From Impatiens glandulifera (Eukaryota; Streptophyta; Magnoliopsida; Ericales; Balsaminaceae): DNA of 64,000 bases. This document shows positions 23,600 through 34,486 of this stretch, in pieces. The notes beneath the pieces are model-generated. The model had not been told where the DNA came from and ran no database searches. It saw nothing but the letters and a program-made list of their open reading frames with translations. Position numbers and translations under genes: made by a program. The DNA is taken from NCBI RefSeq assembly GCF_907164915.1, contig NC_061863.1, positions 27,633,710 to 27,697,709 of the forward strand, read 5' to 3'. Within the stretch, counting starts at the first letter, position 1, and each line of letters starts with the position of its first letter.

Positions 23600-24410
23600 C
23601 ATAAGATTTCTTAAGTTTATCAAGATTATATGGAGTAGAGATTCTTGAAGTTAAACGTACATCTCACCGGAGAAAACTTGCTTGATGATGTAAGGTCCTT
23701 TCCATTATGGTTGGAACTTCCCCCTTGGATCCTAATGTTCTCGATTTTTGCGAAGGACTAGGTCTCCGACTACTAGATGTCGAGGATTGACCTTCTTTAT
23801 TAAAGTTTTGACATGCGTCATTGATAGACTTGTGTTTTGCACAAGGCATCAAACCTTTTGTCTTCCAAGAGAGACAATTGATCGTATCTAAATCTAAGGT
23901 AGTCTTCATCAATGACATGACTTTCTAAGAGTACCCTAATAGTGGGTATCTCGAGTTCAATGAGTTGAATAACCTCCATGCCATAGACCAATGAACAAGT
24001 AGTTTCTCTTGTAGACGTCCGAGCGTTCGCTCAATAACTCCACAAAGCATAAGGGAGTTTCTCCCTGTATTTTGTGTGGTCTTCTTTAATATAGAGATCA
24101 CATTGTTGTTCACAGCTTCAACCACTTATTAGTCCGGGTCTATATGGTGAAGAATTGTGATGCTCAATTTGAATTCTTCCAAGTGCTCGAGTACCTTGAA
24201 TTGGAAATGCCAAACGTTATCATAGATCACCAAATGGGGATTCCTTATCAATTAATCAATTGTTCAGGATGAACTTTTCCATGTGGGAGGAGTTGAGGAT
24301 CTTGAAAGATGACGCATCAACTCATTTGGTAAAATAGTTTACATCGACTAGAACAAATTCATGACCATTAGAGGTGTGGGGGTGAATCTTTTCGACGATG
24401 TTGATCCCCC
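23600..24410 (-). pseudogene. Ty3/Gypsy integrase fragment, right arm
   Basis: Mirror of 10752-11560, with a few residue differences (for example FEAV versus VEAV and MEWR versus MAWR). It has the same frame breaks and the same abrupt joint to Copia integrase at 24410/24411. Confidence 0.8.
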
Positions 24411-25718
24411 ACTTTCGATAGATTCATCAAACACAATATTGGATGATTATTTGACAGTTAAATTTTTCTTATTATACACTCTATAAGATTTACTAACTAC
24501 AGAATATCCTAACATAATACCAACATCAGATTTGGCATCAAATGCGGTCAAATAATTCTTGTCATTATTATGAATGTAACACATACAACCAAAGATCTTA
24601 AAAACTAGATGTTAGGAGCTTTTCCATGGTAAATCTAATAAGGAGTCTTTTTAAATCTTTTATTAATCATTGACCGATTTTGAGTATGACATGTTGTGTT
24701 GATGGCCTCTACACAAAGCTTTTGAGCCACTCTAGAGTCAGCTATCATAGATTTGGCCGCTTCTTTAAGGGTTTTATTTCTCCTTTCTTCTAAGCCATTT
24801 TCTATAGAGTTATGGCACTAGATAGCTCGTATCTAATACCAGATTCCTCAAGATAACATGATATAGTCTTGTTAGTGAACTCAGTACCCTTATCACTTCT
24901 AATTTTTTTGACGCTTACCGATTTTTTATTTTGCACTCTTTTAAGCATTTTAATCAAATTAGGAGTAGCATGATCTTTAGAAGTTAGGAAAATAACCCAA
25001 GTAAACGTAGAGTTGTCATCAATAATTACTAAGGTATATCTCATGCTTCCTAAATTGGTTACCTTAACTGGAGCGAAAAGATCAATATGCAAGACTTCTA
25101 AGCATCTTTCAGACTGAATGTTACCTTTACTTTGAAAAGTTGACTTGATCTATTTTCCTATCTAGCAAGAAGAACAAACATTATCTTTAGAAAACATCAA
25201 TTTGGGAATTCCTTCAACTAGATCTTTTAAACATATAATGTTAATAGTCTTAAAGTTTAGATGAGTAAGTCTCTTATGCCAAAACCAATTTTGATCTTTC
25301 TTAGCTAACATGCAAATAGAATTAGGTGACTTGTTTTTTCAGTTGACTTTATAAACATTACATGTCCTATGCCTTGTCAATAGGGTAGTTCCCTGTTGAT
25401 AATTGACTATGAATGTTTGCTTATGAAATTCAATAATATATCATATATATCACATTTGACTTATACTAATCAAGTTATATCACATATTTTCAACAAGTAG
25501 CACGTTGTTTATGGTGAGGTTACCTTGGACAATCTTACCATTGGAGTTATCACCGAATGTGATTCTTGATCTAGATTCATTCACAACGTTGGTTGGAAGC
25601 TTGCTATTTCCGGTCATGTGCCTTGAGCATCCACTATTCAAGCATTATTCTGAATCCTTCAGAAATCTGACTTGTTTAACCTGCAAATAAAACTATTTAT
25701 ACCCTTTGGTACCCACAT
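24411..25718 (-). pseudogene. Decayed Copia protease-integrase, right arm
   Basis: Mirror of 9444-10751, with about four residue differences in the 96-codon integrase core (24802-25092) and the same GPN-stop at its start (TAA on the minus strand, 25719-25721). It lacks RT and RNase H, as the left copy does. Confidence 0.85.
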
Positions 25719-27103
25719 TTAATTGGGTCCACGGTTGATCAGTCCTTTGGGGATCCATACTTGTGTTATTTTGATGAATTTCCTAGTGTTAATCTTAATA
25801 ATTCTACATGCACTAGGCTTGACATCTCTCTATCTGCCTTTCGATGAGTCATAATATTTTAAGGATGAGTTATGATGGTACCTCCTTTATCGCTTGTCAT
25901 GTTCATGTCCAACCGACCGACTAACTTTCCTTCTCTCAGGATTATGCCACTATGACTTGTGAGTTGGCTCCACATATTCTAGTTGCTTTTAGGTATTGAC
26001 TCATTTGCATCGTGACTTGACACATACGAGTGAACTCTTCAAATGCAAAGTCAAATACCTCTTCATCATTGTCCATGAAGCATTAGATTTTTTCATAATC
26101 ACTATCACTTGATTCTGAATCACTTTGAGCCCACTTGGTTTTGCTTTCCTCTGCCAATATTGCTTTCTTATCCTTATTGTGATTGGATGATTTATGATCC
26201 TCCTTATGTTTATGATTGGCTGGCTTCTTGTCGTCTCTCCATTGCTTCCGATATTCCGACTTGTAATTACCTAAAGTATCACAGTTAAAACAACGAATAT
26301 TAGCCTTATAATCATTAGAGTTATTGTTGTTGTTGAAAGATGAGTTGGATTGATTCTTCTTTATGAATCTTCCAAACTTCTTGACAGGTAAGGCCATCGC
26401 ATCTTTGTTAAACTGCTCAGCTGACTTGATGGGTGATGGGTTGCTGACTCCATAGAGGATACCAACGCTCTAGTCACGTTCGAGGATGAGGGATCATCTT
26501 CATTCCTTGATTTCATCTCAAACTCACAAGCTTTTAGATCGTCGAACATGTCGTGCAACTGCATCTTGTGGAAATTTCTAGACTACTTCATCACTATTGT
26601 CCTAACATCCCAAGTGGTGGGAAGAGCTTTCAACGCATTGACTATGATTTTTTTGTTTCCATAAACCTTTCCCAAAATGGAAAGTTCATTGACAATGCTA
26701 GTGAAACGTTCGTCAAATTCGTTCATCATTTCTCTGGGACGCATTATGATGTTATCGAATTTCTGAGTGGGAACAATGATTTTGTTCTCTCTGGTTTGTT
26801 TGTTGCCCTCATTGAGTTGAAGAATCTTCTCCCATACTTCCTTGGCGGTGGAACATGCTCTAATCTTTGCAAACATTTTCTTGTCCAGACTTCTATATGT
26901 GGCATTCTTGGCCAAGTTATCAAGTTTTTCTTCCATTTATCATCATTAGTCCACTCACATCTTTCATTCTCAATCTTGATCGAGTCGTCAGTGATGACAT
27001 ACCAAATGTCATCGTCTTACGAGGCCAAATACACATGCATGTGTAGCTTCCAATCAATGAAGTCTTCACTTCGGAACATGGGGGGCTTGTCGGATGAAGA
27101 CAT
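25719..27103 (-). pseudogene. Decayed Copia gag, right arm (deleted copy)
   Basis: Mirror of 7701-9443. The segment after GAGTTCACTCG (minus strand, near 26030) jumps to the stretch before ATGCAAATGAGTCAATACC, so about 0.36 kb of the coiled-coil part is missing, with a few filler bases (TATGTGT). The zinc knuckle is broken as in the left copy. Confidence 0.85.
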
Positions 27104-27153
27104 GATGATATTCGAATGCTTGGGGAATAGAAACAATCTGATCGGATACCACT

Positions 27154-28196
27154 TGTTAGGATTAGGTGCAACAATAGAGACGGGGTCTCACTATGTTGAA
27201 CGCTTACACACTTTGGTTTGATATTAACTCTGTTAGAAGTTAATATTAATTTCTATTCTTCCCAAGTCGTCACAAAATCTTGAACAAAGTTCAAGTGAGT
27301 AACTGTTTGTTTAGACTTGAAACAATAAGTGAATGAGATTGAAAGGATGTCAGAGTAAAAACTCTTACGTCACCCTTTTTCTCAACATTGAGAAGGATAT
27401 TCACTAGAAGATTGTAAGGATTTTATGCTCTTGAATACAACACTTGTAAAAACCCAGTCGAACAACTAAGACTTAGACATTGTCTTTTTCCGAACTCCTA
27501 GCACACGACACTCTATTGAACATAAACAAATTATGTCAACTTATAATACTGAAGACTCACATAAAATAAACAGTATGTAATAAAACATTAACACTCCAGT
27601 AAACTTGTAAGGTTTTAGTACATTGAGAGTTTGAGAGAGTAGTGAAAAAACTAGTGTTTAACTTGTAAAGCGGTTGAAAAACAGTTGATATTTCATCAAA
27701 GGTGAAGAACGGTGTGTCAAGGTAATGAAGAAAATTGTCCTCTATCTTCTTATGTAGACAAATTTAAACGAATATTTTGGTTTAGAGGACACTTGGCCTA
27801 ATTTGATTTGTTGAGTTCTAGGATAGTACATCAAAGGAGATCCTCTTTTGATCTTGTGTGTACTGGATGATAGTAAAACAAAATATTTATTAATGGAATG
27901 TGGTATACGAGGAATTTACAACTCAGATGATTTGAATTGACTTAGTTCGTGATATTGTTTTAGGTCTAGCTCTGTTGTTGTGTCAGACTGTCCATAAAGT
28001 ATGTTTGATCAGATGCCCCATCTGATTAAGAACCGGGAACGCTTTGTATAATACTGAAAAGGTAAAATACTGGAAGCGTCCTGATATAATACTGAAATGG
28101 TGAAAAAACCCGGAATGCTTGGATATTGAACTGAAGTAGAGATAACGCCAAAAACACTTATCTAGAAACCGATCTATATAAACTACCAGTTGTCTC
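27154..28196 (-). mobile_element. Old Copia LTR, right arm, 3' part
   Basis: Mirror of the 3' part of the LTR at 5936-7650. It runs from the PBS-proximal end (TGTTAGGATTAGG at 27154) to the GTCTC target site at 28192-28196, where the 14.2-kb element interrupts it. It contains both conserved hairpins (27279-27295 and 27361-27416). Confidence 0.8.
28192..28196. other. Target-site duplication GTCTC (left copy)
   Basis: GTCTC precedes the terminal TGTTAGG of the 14.2-kb element and is repeated at 42436-42440 after ..TATCA. The uninterrupted left arm has one GTCTC (GAGAC on the + strand near 6578). Confidence 0.95.
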
Positions 28197-29524
28197 TGTT
28201 AGGATCGGGGACGCCCTTGGAGGACCGGGGTGTTTCCGGTTTCAGGAAGGGTGGCCGCTTACACAACACAACACACAATTTGGTGATAGTCCGGTTAGAG
28301 ACTAAAACCGTTCTCAGCACTACACAAGCTGTCACAGACTCTTGAACCAGGTTCAAGGGCGGAAATGTCTGTTTCAGGTTGAAGCAACGTATGCGACTTT
28401 AGATGATGTTTTAGGAGGAGTCGGTTTTATGGATATGAGTGACCGGTTTTAGGAGTATGATTAGTTTGAGGTTAGGCTATGTAATAAAAGCAAAGGAAAG
28501 AACACGAGACAAGGATTTGTTTATGGATGTTCGGAGCAAACCCTCCTACGTCACCCCTTCTTCTCAGGTTATGAGAAGGATCTCCACTAACTCTTTAGAG
28601 TTACAATAACACTTCCGGTCGAGCCCAACTTCGCTACTCGCCGGTTACACCAAACTCACACTTTGATGTAATACAACAACTCAACACAACACAATACAGA
28701 AAGCTTCCGGTTTTAGACACACCGGTTTTGGAATATAACAGTTTATCTCTCTAGAACTTAATGCTTTTCGTAATTCGTGACTTTTCAACTGTGTTCATAA
28801 CTTGCATTAAATGAAGACGTTTGATCTTCCTTTTATAGCTGAAAGTAGCCAACGGTTACTTTCTTCTCTCTCTTCTGGATTGGTTGATCGTTATCACGCC
28901 GGTGCAGAAAAGGTTGCTTGCACGCTTCACCTTCCTCAACACCTGGCATTCATGCAGGCAGCTCTGAGCAAAAGATGACGTAGCCGGTTTTCAGATTTGG
29001 ACACGTGTTGGGCATGCACCTCCGGTTGTCAATTTCAGATCAATAAAGCATCATTGCTTTCCTCGCATGCTTCCGATCGGATCTGATCTTCTTTTATTCT
29101 TTCAAGACACGTTTCTTCCGTCATGGTACGTCACTCTTGAAGTTTGAATCTTCTGACTTTTGTTCTGAACCATCCGGTTTTTGTATCTTGTGTAATATGA
29201 TCCGGTTGGAATGAAGGTTTCTGTCTTGGCTAACCGGTCGCTTGAGAAAGTGAAAACCGGTTTCTCTGATCTTTAACTTGATCACTTGAAACTGGTTTCT
29301 TTGAAGTATAGTAGAAACCAGTTTTGATACGCCAACCGGTTCATACGGTTTTGATCTGTACCTGCACATGAAGGTTAACTTCTGTTTAGTTCGTCTGGCC
29401 GGTTCCAAAAATTAACTTACTTAATTTTTCTATCAATTTCTCCCTTTTTGATTATTTAGAATAAATATTCAAAAATTGTAATGTGTGGCCGGTTCCAAAA
29501 TTAATCTACTTAATTTTTCTATCA
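28197..29524 (-). repeat. 3' LTR of the 14.2-kb element
   Basis: 1328 bp, matching 41109-42435 almost base for base. On the minus strand it begins TGATAGAAAAATTAAG and ends CCGATCCTAACA. It includes the first of the 89-bp PPT-bearing units (29436-29524), as does the 5' LTR. It contains a TATA box (28831-28837), AACGG (28851), the hairpin block (28519-28585) and the CTTGAAC hairpin (28341-28357). Confidence 0.95.
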
Positions 29525-29760
29525 ATTTCTCCCTTTTTGATTATTTAGAATAAATATTCAAAAATTGTAATGTGTGGCCGGTTCCAAAATTAATCTACTA
29601 AATTTTTCTATCAATTTCTCCCTTTTTGATTATTTAGAATAAATATTCAAAAATTGTAATGTGTGGCCGGTTCCAAAATTAATCTACTTAATTTTTCTAT
29701 CAATTTATCCCTTTTTGATTATTTAGAATAAATATTCAAAACATGTAATGAGTGGCCGGT
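29436..29760 (-). repeat. 89-bp tandem units, each LTR start plus PPT
   Basis: On the minus strand TGATAGAAAAATTAAG, the LTR start, recurs with a period of exactly 89 bp (+ strand CA ends at 29435, 29524, 29613 and 29702). Each copy is preceded by a PPT (AAAAAGGGAGAAAT; the innermost reads AAAAAGGGATAAAT). Units are bounded by ACCGGCCAC, which occurs both in the internal region before the PPT and inside U3, so slippage between these two sites explains the array. The LTR end used in the last transposition corresponds to the second PPT from U3. Confidence 0.9.
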
Positions 29761-29858
29761 TTGAAAAACATGTGTTCGATTGTTTTTGAGGAAGATGTTT
29801 CAAAAGCATGAGTTTGATTTTCTAGCAAATATGTGAGAACCTATCAGAAAAATTAAGG

Positions 29859-30250
29859 TCACCAAGTTCTGAAACATAGTAAGACATAATTGTTTGAAAT
29901 AAATAAAGGAAGAGATTTAGGGCTTGGATGGTCCCCCTTGTGAGGCTCCTTTTCCAGGTCTTTCTCCAACTGTCTTCTCTCTGCTTCTTGTCTTGCTTTC
30001 CACTATCTATCACGTCTTTCGGCATCAATCAACACTCCGGCCCACACACTTGAGTGACCGGTACCTCTATTCTTGAACCCAAAGTTGGCACAGGCTGGTT
30101 TTGGTGGTGGAGGCGGTGGAACATCAACTGGTCTGAAGCTTGGATGTGAAGTTGAACCTAGATTTTCCCTTCTCTTCGGTTGGTGAAGCTCCTCCGGATC
30201 TTCTTCTTCTTCTTCATCAAGCGGTTGCTCGTTTATCACGACCGGTAAAG
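29859..30250 (-). pseudogene. C-terminal tail of accessory ORF C, out of frame
   Basis: Immediately after the stop of ORF C, another frame on the minus strand stays open for about 85 codons: INEQPLDEEEEEDPEEL, a run of six prolines, KPACANFGFKNRGTGH and GVLIDAERRDR. After one stop it continues with KARQEAERRQLEKDLEKEP. Its acidic, proline-rich and charged-helix composition looks like a continuation of ORF C. I infer that a 1-base indel near 30250 shortened the protein, though a separate small ORF cannot be excluded. Confidence 0.5.
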
Positions 30251-30257
30251 CTGTTTT

Positions 30258-32777
30258 CTATTCTGCCCGCTTCATCACTTTCTTAACTGCACTTCGCTTC
30301 TTCTTATTCCTTGTATCCATTGAGTGGGACGATTGAACCGGTTGGAGTTTCTGGATGTTGGCATGTTCTTCCTCGTTGCATTGTTGGGCAAGCGCGAAGT
30401 CTTTGTCTTCAATCTCCTTCTGTAACCGTTCCCTTTCTATCTCTTCCTCTTGTAATTTCTTTGCGGTTTCAGCATCAGTTTCGATTTGCGTTTGAGTTGT
30501 GCTGACTTGAACCTTGGACATTTCCCCGATCTGAATGGACATTGCTTGCAGCATGTCCAATAGTGGAGCGGTTTCGGTTTGGACGGATTCGGCGATCAAG
30601 GCTTTTACTGTTGTCTGTATGGCCGTATCCATCATGGACTTTAGAGAATTTGACAGGTTGGCCTCAGCCATTGTGATTCTTTCGTTGGTTGTGGCTTTAA
30701 AATTTCCCAGGCATGAGTCAACTGTTTCAGCCACCGCTTGCTTAATCTGATCAATTTCTGGAGCTTTGACCGGTTGAGAGGTTTCGTGTTCCAGGTTTTC
30801 AGAGGTTCCGGATATCTCTCCGCTTGTATAGAATGGCTTACTTTGATATAAGTCGGCATTGTTGAGTTGGCGTTGGCAACCTTTCCTCCACTGCTTATCA
30901 AGACGATCAAGATTTTGTACAAGTTGTTCTCGTACCGCAATAAACCGTTCGGCCATCCTCATTTCGATCGGGTTTAGCGTCGATCCTTGGGTTTCTTGAA
31001 AGGCATTCTCCACTGCCTGTAGCCGTGCGTTTTCAAGGATGACGGCTGCCTTCCTAAAAGCCGGTTGAATTAGGTTTGTGTTAGCTAGCTGAAGTGCCTT
31101 CTCTTCCAGCTTGATGAGCCTGTCCCACTGTTTATTGCCACTTAAACCTGGAACCATATCGGATAACTTGGTTTCGCATCTGAGCTTCACCCACAAGATG
31201 TATGGAGCTAACGCATCACTCGCACCTTTGTTCATGTCTTGAATAAGTTCCTCGAAGATCTCATTTTCTTGCTCTGCGGTGTATGAAACCTCATCTCCGG
31301 TTATAGCTTCCTGTTGAGGATCGGTTTGCAGCGTGCCCATTTCGGTTACCGTTGTATCTTCAATAAGGATCCCTTTCCCTTTGTTTACTTGAGTGGAACC
31401 TTCAGGTGTTGTGGCCGGTTGGATTTCTGAGGCTGTCTTCCTTCCTGCGGAACCGGAAGGTTCCTGTTCTTCATAATTTCCCCCTTGAGCCGGAGGTGTA
31501 ATCTCTGTTGTATTGGTCGTCTCATCGACCGGTTGAACTTCTGTCTGATCAAGTATTTCAACCTGATCAACTGGCTTCCGACGACTTGAAACATCGTCCT
31601 CTTCGGTTTCCTTTGTGATCTCTTGGACCACATTATTAATTGCTTCTGAGGTATTTAAGCCCACATCGACTAATACCTCTTCAACTCGTTTACTTGGTGA
31701 CTTAGAGGTTTCAGAGTGAATGCTTACCTCTGCTCCCTCCTTGGAAACTGACTTGTTTGCTTGGCTCCCCGAGGATTCGGTTTGCCTTGGAGAATGAGAT
31801 GGGACGGGTACGGGGATAACTGTGTTGATGGGGATGGGTTGAAAGACATCTGCGGTTCTTTCCGGTGGATTGTCCGAGGAAAGCGTTTTCTCGGAGTCCG
31901 CCGGTTTCTTTGAACTTTTCTTCGCTGCTACTTTCTTTCTCCTCTTCGGTTCTGGTGGAACTTCGGCTTCAACAGCTTTTCTTGCCGGTTTCTTCTGTCT
32001 GGTTTCTTCTTCAACCGGAACCGAGGAACTGGCTCCCTTGGACGACTTTGTCCTTGAGGATTTAGGTTTTATCGTTTTCTCCGGTTTTTCAATCATGGAC
32101 TCGGAGTCAAGAATGGTGGAGATCGGAAGCGGTTTGCCTTCACCTAGTTCCACATTGAGGAACTCAAGAATTTTAACGATTTGCATAGCAAAGGCCTGCA
32201 CCCGCCCGTCTTTCTTTATCACCATTTGACAGAATTCTTCGTAAATAACGTATCCCCAGTCCACCTTGTCACCTCGGACAATAGCCAACAGCATTCTAAG
32301 TTTCAGTTTCGTTAGGTTGTCGAAATTACCTCCCCTTCCCTGAATTGACCGAGCGATGACAGTCACTAACCATCTATATTCCGGTTTTAGCTTACTTCTC
32401 CGGCTAGAGTGGAGCACCAGATCTTGACCTGAGAAGGAGACCACTAACCGGGCAGCATTTGATTCTGCATCGGTTAGGTCAATCTTTAGGTCCGAACTTG
32501 TGTTGGGCAGACCGAGGGCTTCAGCAAAAAGCTCCTCGGTGATGAGAATGGCCTTCCCGTTGACAGTCGCCGAAACTTTCCTCTTCGACAGTGTCGCCGT
32601 CGCTAAGAACTCCATCACCGCCGCCAGATAGACGATGAACGGGCCAGACAGAACCTTTTCCAGCCTAGAATCCCTCAGAAGTTGAAGAACAGCCTTGTTC
32701 TTGTCTTCGGCATGTTCATCAATATCTGTGAAATCAACTTGTAACATCCATTGGAATGGAGCTTTGGTTAGATCCAT
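30258..32777 (-). CDS. Accessory ORF C, 839 aa, shared domain plus nuclear-type linker and coiled coil
   Basis: It starts at the ATG at 32777 (MDLTKAPFQWMLQVDF). Residues 1 to about 235 are the domain shared with ORFs A and B: DF near residue 15, VNGKAILITEELFAEALGLP near 70-90, SKLKPEYRWLV near 130, a MLLAIVRGDKVDWG stretch near 165-178, then AFAMQIVKILEFL. A Ser/Lys/Glu-rich low-complexity part follows with basic clusters (PKRRKKVAAKKSSKK) that resemble nuclear localisation signals. The C-terminal part (about 480-830) is charged and helical and ends in MDTRNKKKRSAVKK. Its own TATA box lies 115 bp upstream. No enzyme motif is visible and the function is unknown. It is long and uninterrupted, unlike pol in the same element. 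Confidence 0.8.
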   Translation of the reverse strand: MDLTKAPFQWMLQVDFTDIDEHAEDKNKAVLQLLRDSRLEKVLSGPFIVYLAAVMEFLATATLSKRKVSATVNGKAILITEELFAEALGLPNTSSDLKIDLTDAESNAARLVVSFSGQDLVLHSSRRSKLKPEYRWLVTVIARSIQGRGGNFDNLTKLKLRMLLAIVRGDKVDWGYVIYEEFCQMVIKKDGRVQAFAMQIVKILEFLNVELGEGKPLPISTILDSESMIEKPEKTIKPKSSRTKSSKGASSSVPVEEETRQKKPARKAVEAEVPPEPKRRKKVAAKKSSKKPADSEKTLSSDNPPERTADVFQPIPINTVIPVPVPSHSPRQTESSGSQANKSVSKEGAEVSIHSETSKSPSKRVEEVLVDVGLNTSEAINNVVQEITKETEEDDVSSRRKPVDQVEILDQTEVQPVDETTNTTEITPPAQGGNYEEQEPSGSAGRKTASEIQPATTPEGSTQVNKGKGILIEDTTVTEMGTLQTDPQQEAITGDEVSYTAEQENEIFEELIQDMNKGASDALAPYILWVKLRCETKLSDMVPGLSGNKQWDRLIKLEEKALQLANTNLIQPAFRKAAVILENARLQAVENAFQETQGSTLNPIEMRMAERFIAVREQLVQNLDRLDKQWRKGCQRQLNNADLYQSKPFYTSGEISGTSENLEHETSQPVKAPEIDQIKQAVAETVDSCLGNFKATTNERITMAEANLSNSLKSMMDTAIQTTVKALIAESVQTETAPLLDMLQAMSIQIGEMSKVQVSTTQTQIETDAETAKKLQEEEIERERLQKEIEDKDFALAQQCNEEEHANIQKLQPVQSSHSMDTRNKKKRSAVKKVMKRAE

Positions 32778-32891
32778 GAAGATTTTGTGAAGAAGATATG
32801 AAGATCGATAAATATTGGAGAGATGAACGCTTTGAAGATTTGAAGATTTGTAGAGAGAGAAAGCACAAGTGTTGAATAGGATGATATGAAC

Positions 32892-32898
32892 TTATATA
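32892..32898 (-). promoter_or_regulatory. TATA box of accessory ORF C
   Basis: On the minus strand CACATATATAAGTTC, with TATATAA about 115 bp before the ATG. Upstream is AACCGTTCGGAACCG (around 32904-32918), the same ACCGTT core found before the LTR TATA boxes. The leader is CT-rich (TTTCTCTCTCTAC), usual for plant 5' leaders. Confidence 0.65.
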
Positions 32899-33292
32899 TG
32901 TGACGGTTCCGAACGGTTTGAAGATGAACCGTCAATTTGATGTTTTTGGCGCCAACTTTCCCTCCAAAAGTTACTGCCGTAACTTTCGTCGGTAAAAGCG
33001 GAAATTCAATGGGCGGTAAACTTTGGGGGGTAAAACCGTGGGCGGTTAATATTTTTCAAATTTTCACTTTTGCTTGAAGTTCTGGTTTCACTTGAAGTCT
33101 TGTTAACCGGAAGTTTTTAAGTTAACTTTTGAGATTTTGTATAAGTTTGGAAAGCCGGAAGAAAGGAGATGAATAAAAAACCGGAAACTTTGAAAATTAA
33201 CTGTTTCATTAATAACGTGAACATTAAGCGGTTCTGGTCGTACAGCAAAATGACCAGAAACCGGAAAGGAAAAAGAAAAGAAAGAAGGAAAA

Positions 33293-34054
33293 TTAGTCTT
33301 CTGTGAACCATCCTCCTTCCATCCTCCTTTCATACCACTTTTCCATGGTGTTTTGAGGAAACCGTTCCTCAATTCTTGACGTCCACCTATGAATCATGGT
33401 TATGGTGATGGTGTTGGATGGTCCAACCGGAACACCGGTTCCAAGGTTACGACGCTTGGATAACAGAAACCGGGTGATTTGAGGAGCATAACTGATCCTT
33501 CCTCTTGCACCGGTCATGAGCTGCTTTAGTTTGTTGTAGAGATAGGATGCCCAGTTGATGGCGGAGTTACGAATTATGGCTATCATAATGTCGAATGCCT
33601 CCCGGCTGTAGTTCTGATTCGGCATTCGGCCTATGATAGACCTTTGGACCAAATTGTGAAAGAGTTGGTAGTGAGGAGCGAGTTTTTCTTTCTTCCCAAA
33701 GTCCTTGATAGGAGGGTAGGAAGAAGAGAAGATCTTGAAAAAGGTTTCCTTAGCCGGTAAGAACGGCGTTGGAAAATCAGAAAAACCTTCGGTCGGAAGG
33801 TGAAAGAAGGTGGCGAATTCCTCCTCGGTGAACTGGAAGAATTGGCCATCGACGATGGTGCGGATGCTGCCATCATCTAAAATGTGACCGTTGTTGAAGA
33901 ATTCACACACCTCCTCTACGAGGATGGTGTCTGAACCCTTAAGAAAGCCTTGCAGCCCAGAATCTATGATATGCTGAAAGATGCAATCATAATATGCGCT
34001 GTTTTTGATATCTTCAAAATCAATGATAAGAGTATTTCTTAGCTCGGCAGACAT
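33293..34054 (-). CDS. Accessory ORF B, 253 aa, shared domain only
   Basis: The only ATG in the frame is at 34054 (MSAELRNTLIIDFEDI). The open frame extends upstream to 34114 without another ATG. The domain lines up with ORFs A and C: IDF at residues 11-13, VDGQFFQFTEEEFATFFHLP then EG, KKEKLAPHYQLFHNLV, IMIAIIRNSAINWAS, and YAPQITRFLLSKR. It ends WYERRMEGGWFTED. No catalytic motif, signal peptide or membrane segment is evident. It lies about 0.37 kb after ORF A and 0.5 kb before ORF C, all on the minus strand. The uninterrupted frame suggests selection or youth, but the function is unknown. Confidence 0.8.
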   Translation of the reverse strand: MSAELRNTLIIDFEDIKNSAYYDCIFQHIIDSGLQGFLKGSDTILVEEVCEFFNNGHILDDGSIRTIVDGQFFQFTEEEFATFFHLPTEGFSDFPTPFLPAKETFFKIFSSSYPPIKDFGKKEKLAPHYQLFHNLVQRSIIGRMPNQNYSREAFDIMIAIIRNSAINWASYLYNKLKQLMTGARGRISYAPQITRFLLSKRRNLGTGVPVGPSNTITITMIHRWTSRIEERFPQNTMEKWYERRMEGGWFTED

Positions 34055-34159
34055 GATGGTGAGTAGTGAGGAAGATCTTGAGAAGATTTTTTGAACTTTC
34101 GAGTTTAGAGACAAGGAGTGCTTGGAGGCGTGTTTTGAAAATGAATAACATCATCCCCT

Positions 34160-34166
34160 TTTTATA
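34160..34166 (-). promoter_or_regulatory. TATA box of accessory ORF B
   Basis: On the minus strand CAGGCTATAAAAAGGGG, 106 bp before the ATG at 34054. The leader contains TCTTCCTCACTACTCACC just before the ATG, a typical plant leader composition. Confidence 0.7.
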
Positions 34167-34486
34167 GCCTGGAATGGATGAGAGCATTTAATGAGAGGAT
34201 TTGAAAAATCTAGCCGTTTATGCTTAGTCATTAATGTCTTTGCGATTTTCCAAGAGAATAAAGGCATGTCTTGTCTAGTCAAGTCAGGCATGCTTTTTTT
34301 TTTTTGATAATGAGAATTTGTGTTTCCAAGAGTGATATGATTTATTTTGATATGGAACTTTGAATATTTTAGATTTTGACTTGAAAAAGGAAGAAAATCT
34401 GATTCATTAATTGAGGTACAAAACCGGTAGTACAGCAAAATTACCGGTTTTGTGAAAAAGAGATAAAGGAAAGAAGAAGAAACAGA

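Noticed and set aside
31870..32229. 119-codon plus-strand frame inside ORF C
   Set aside because: Antisense of the Ser/Lys-rich part of ORF C; low-complexity by-product.
33103..33372. 89- and 64-codon minus-strand frames downstream of ORF B
   Set aside because: They overlap the ORF B end in another frame and the AT-rich intergenic part; no domain or TATA box.
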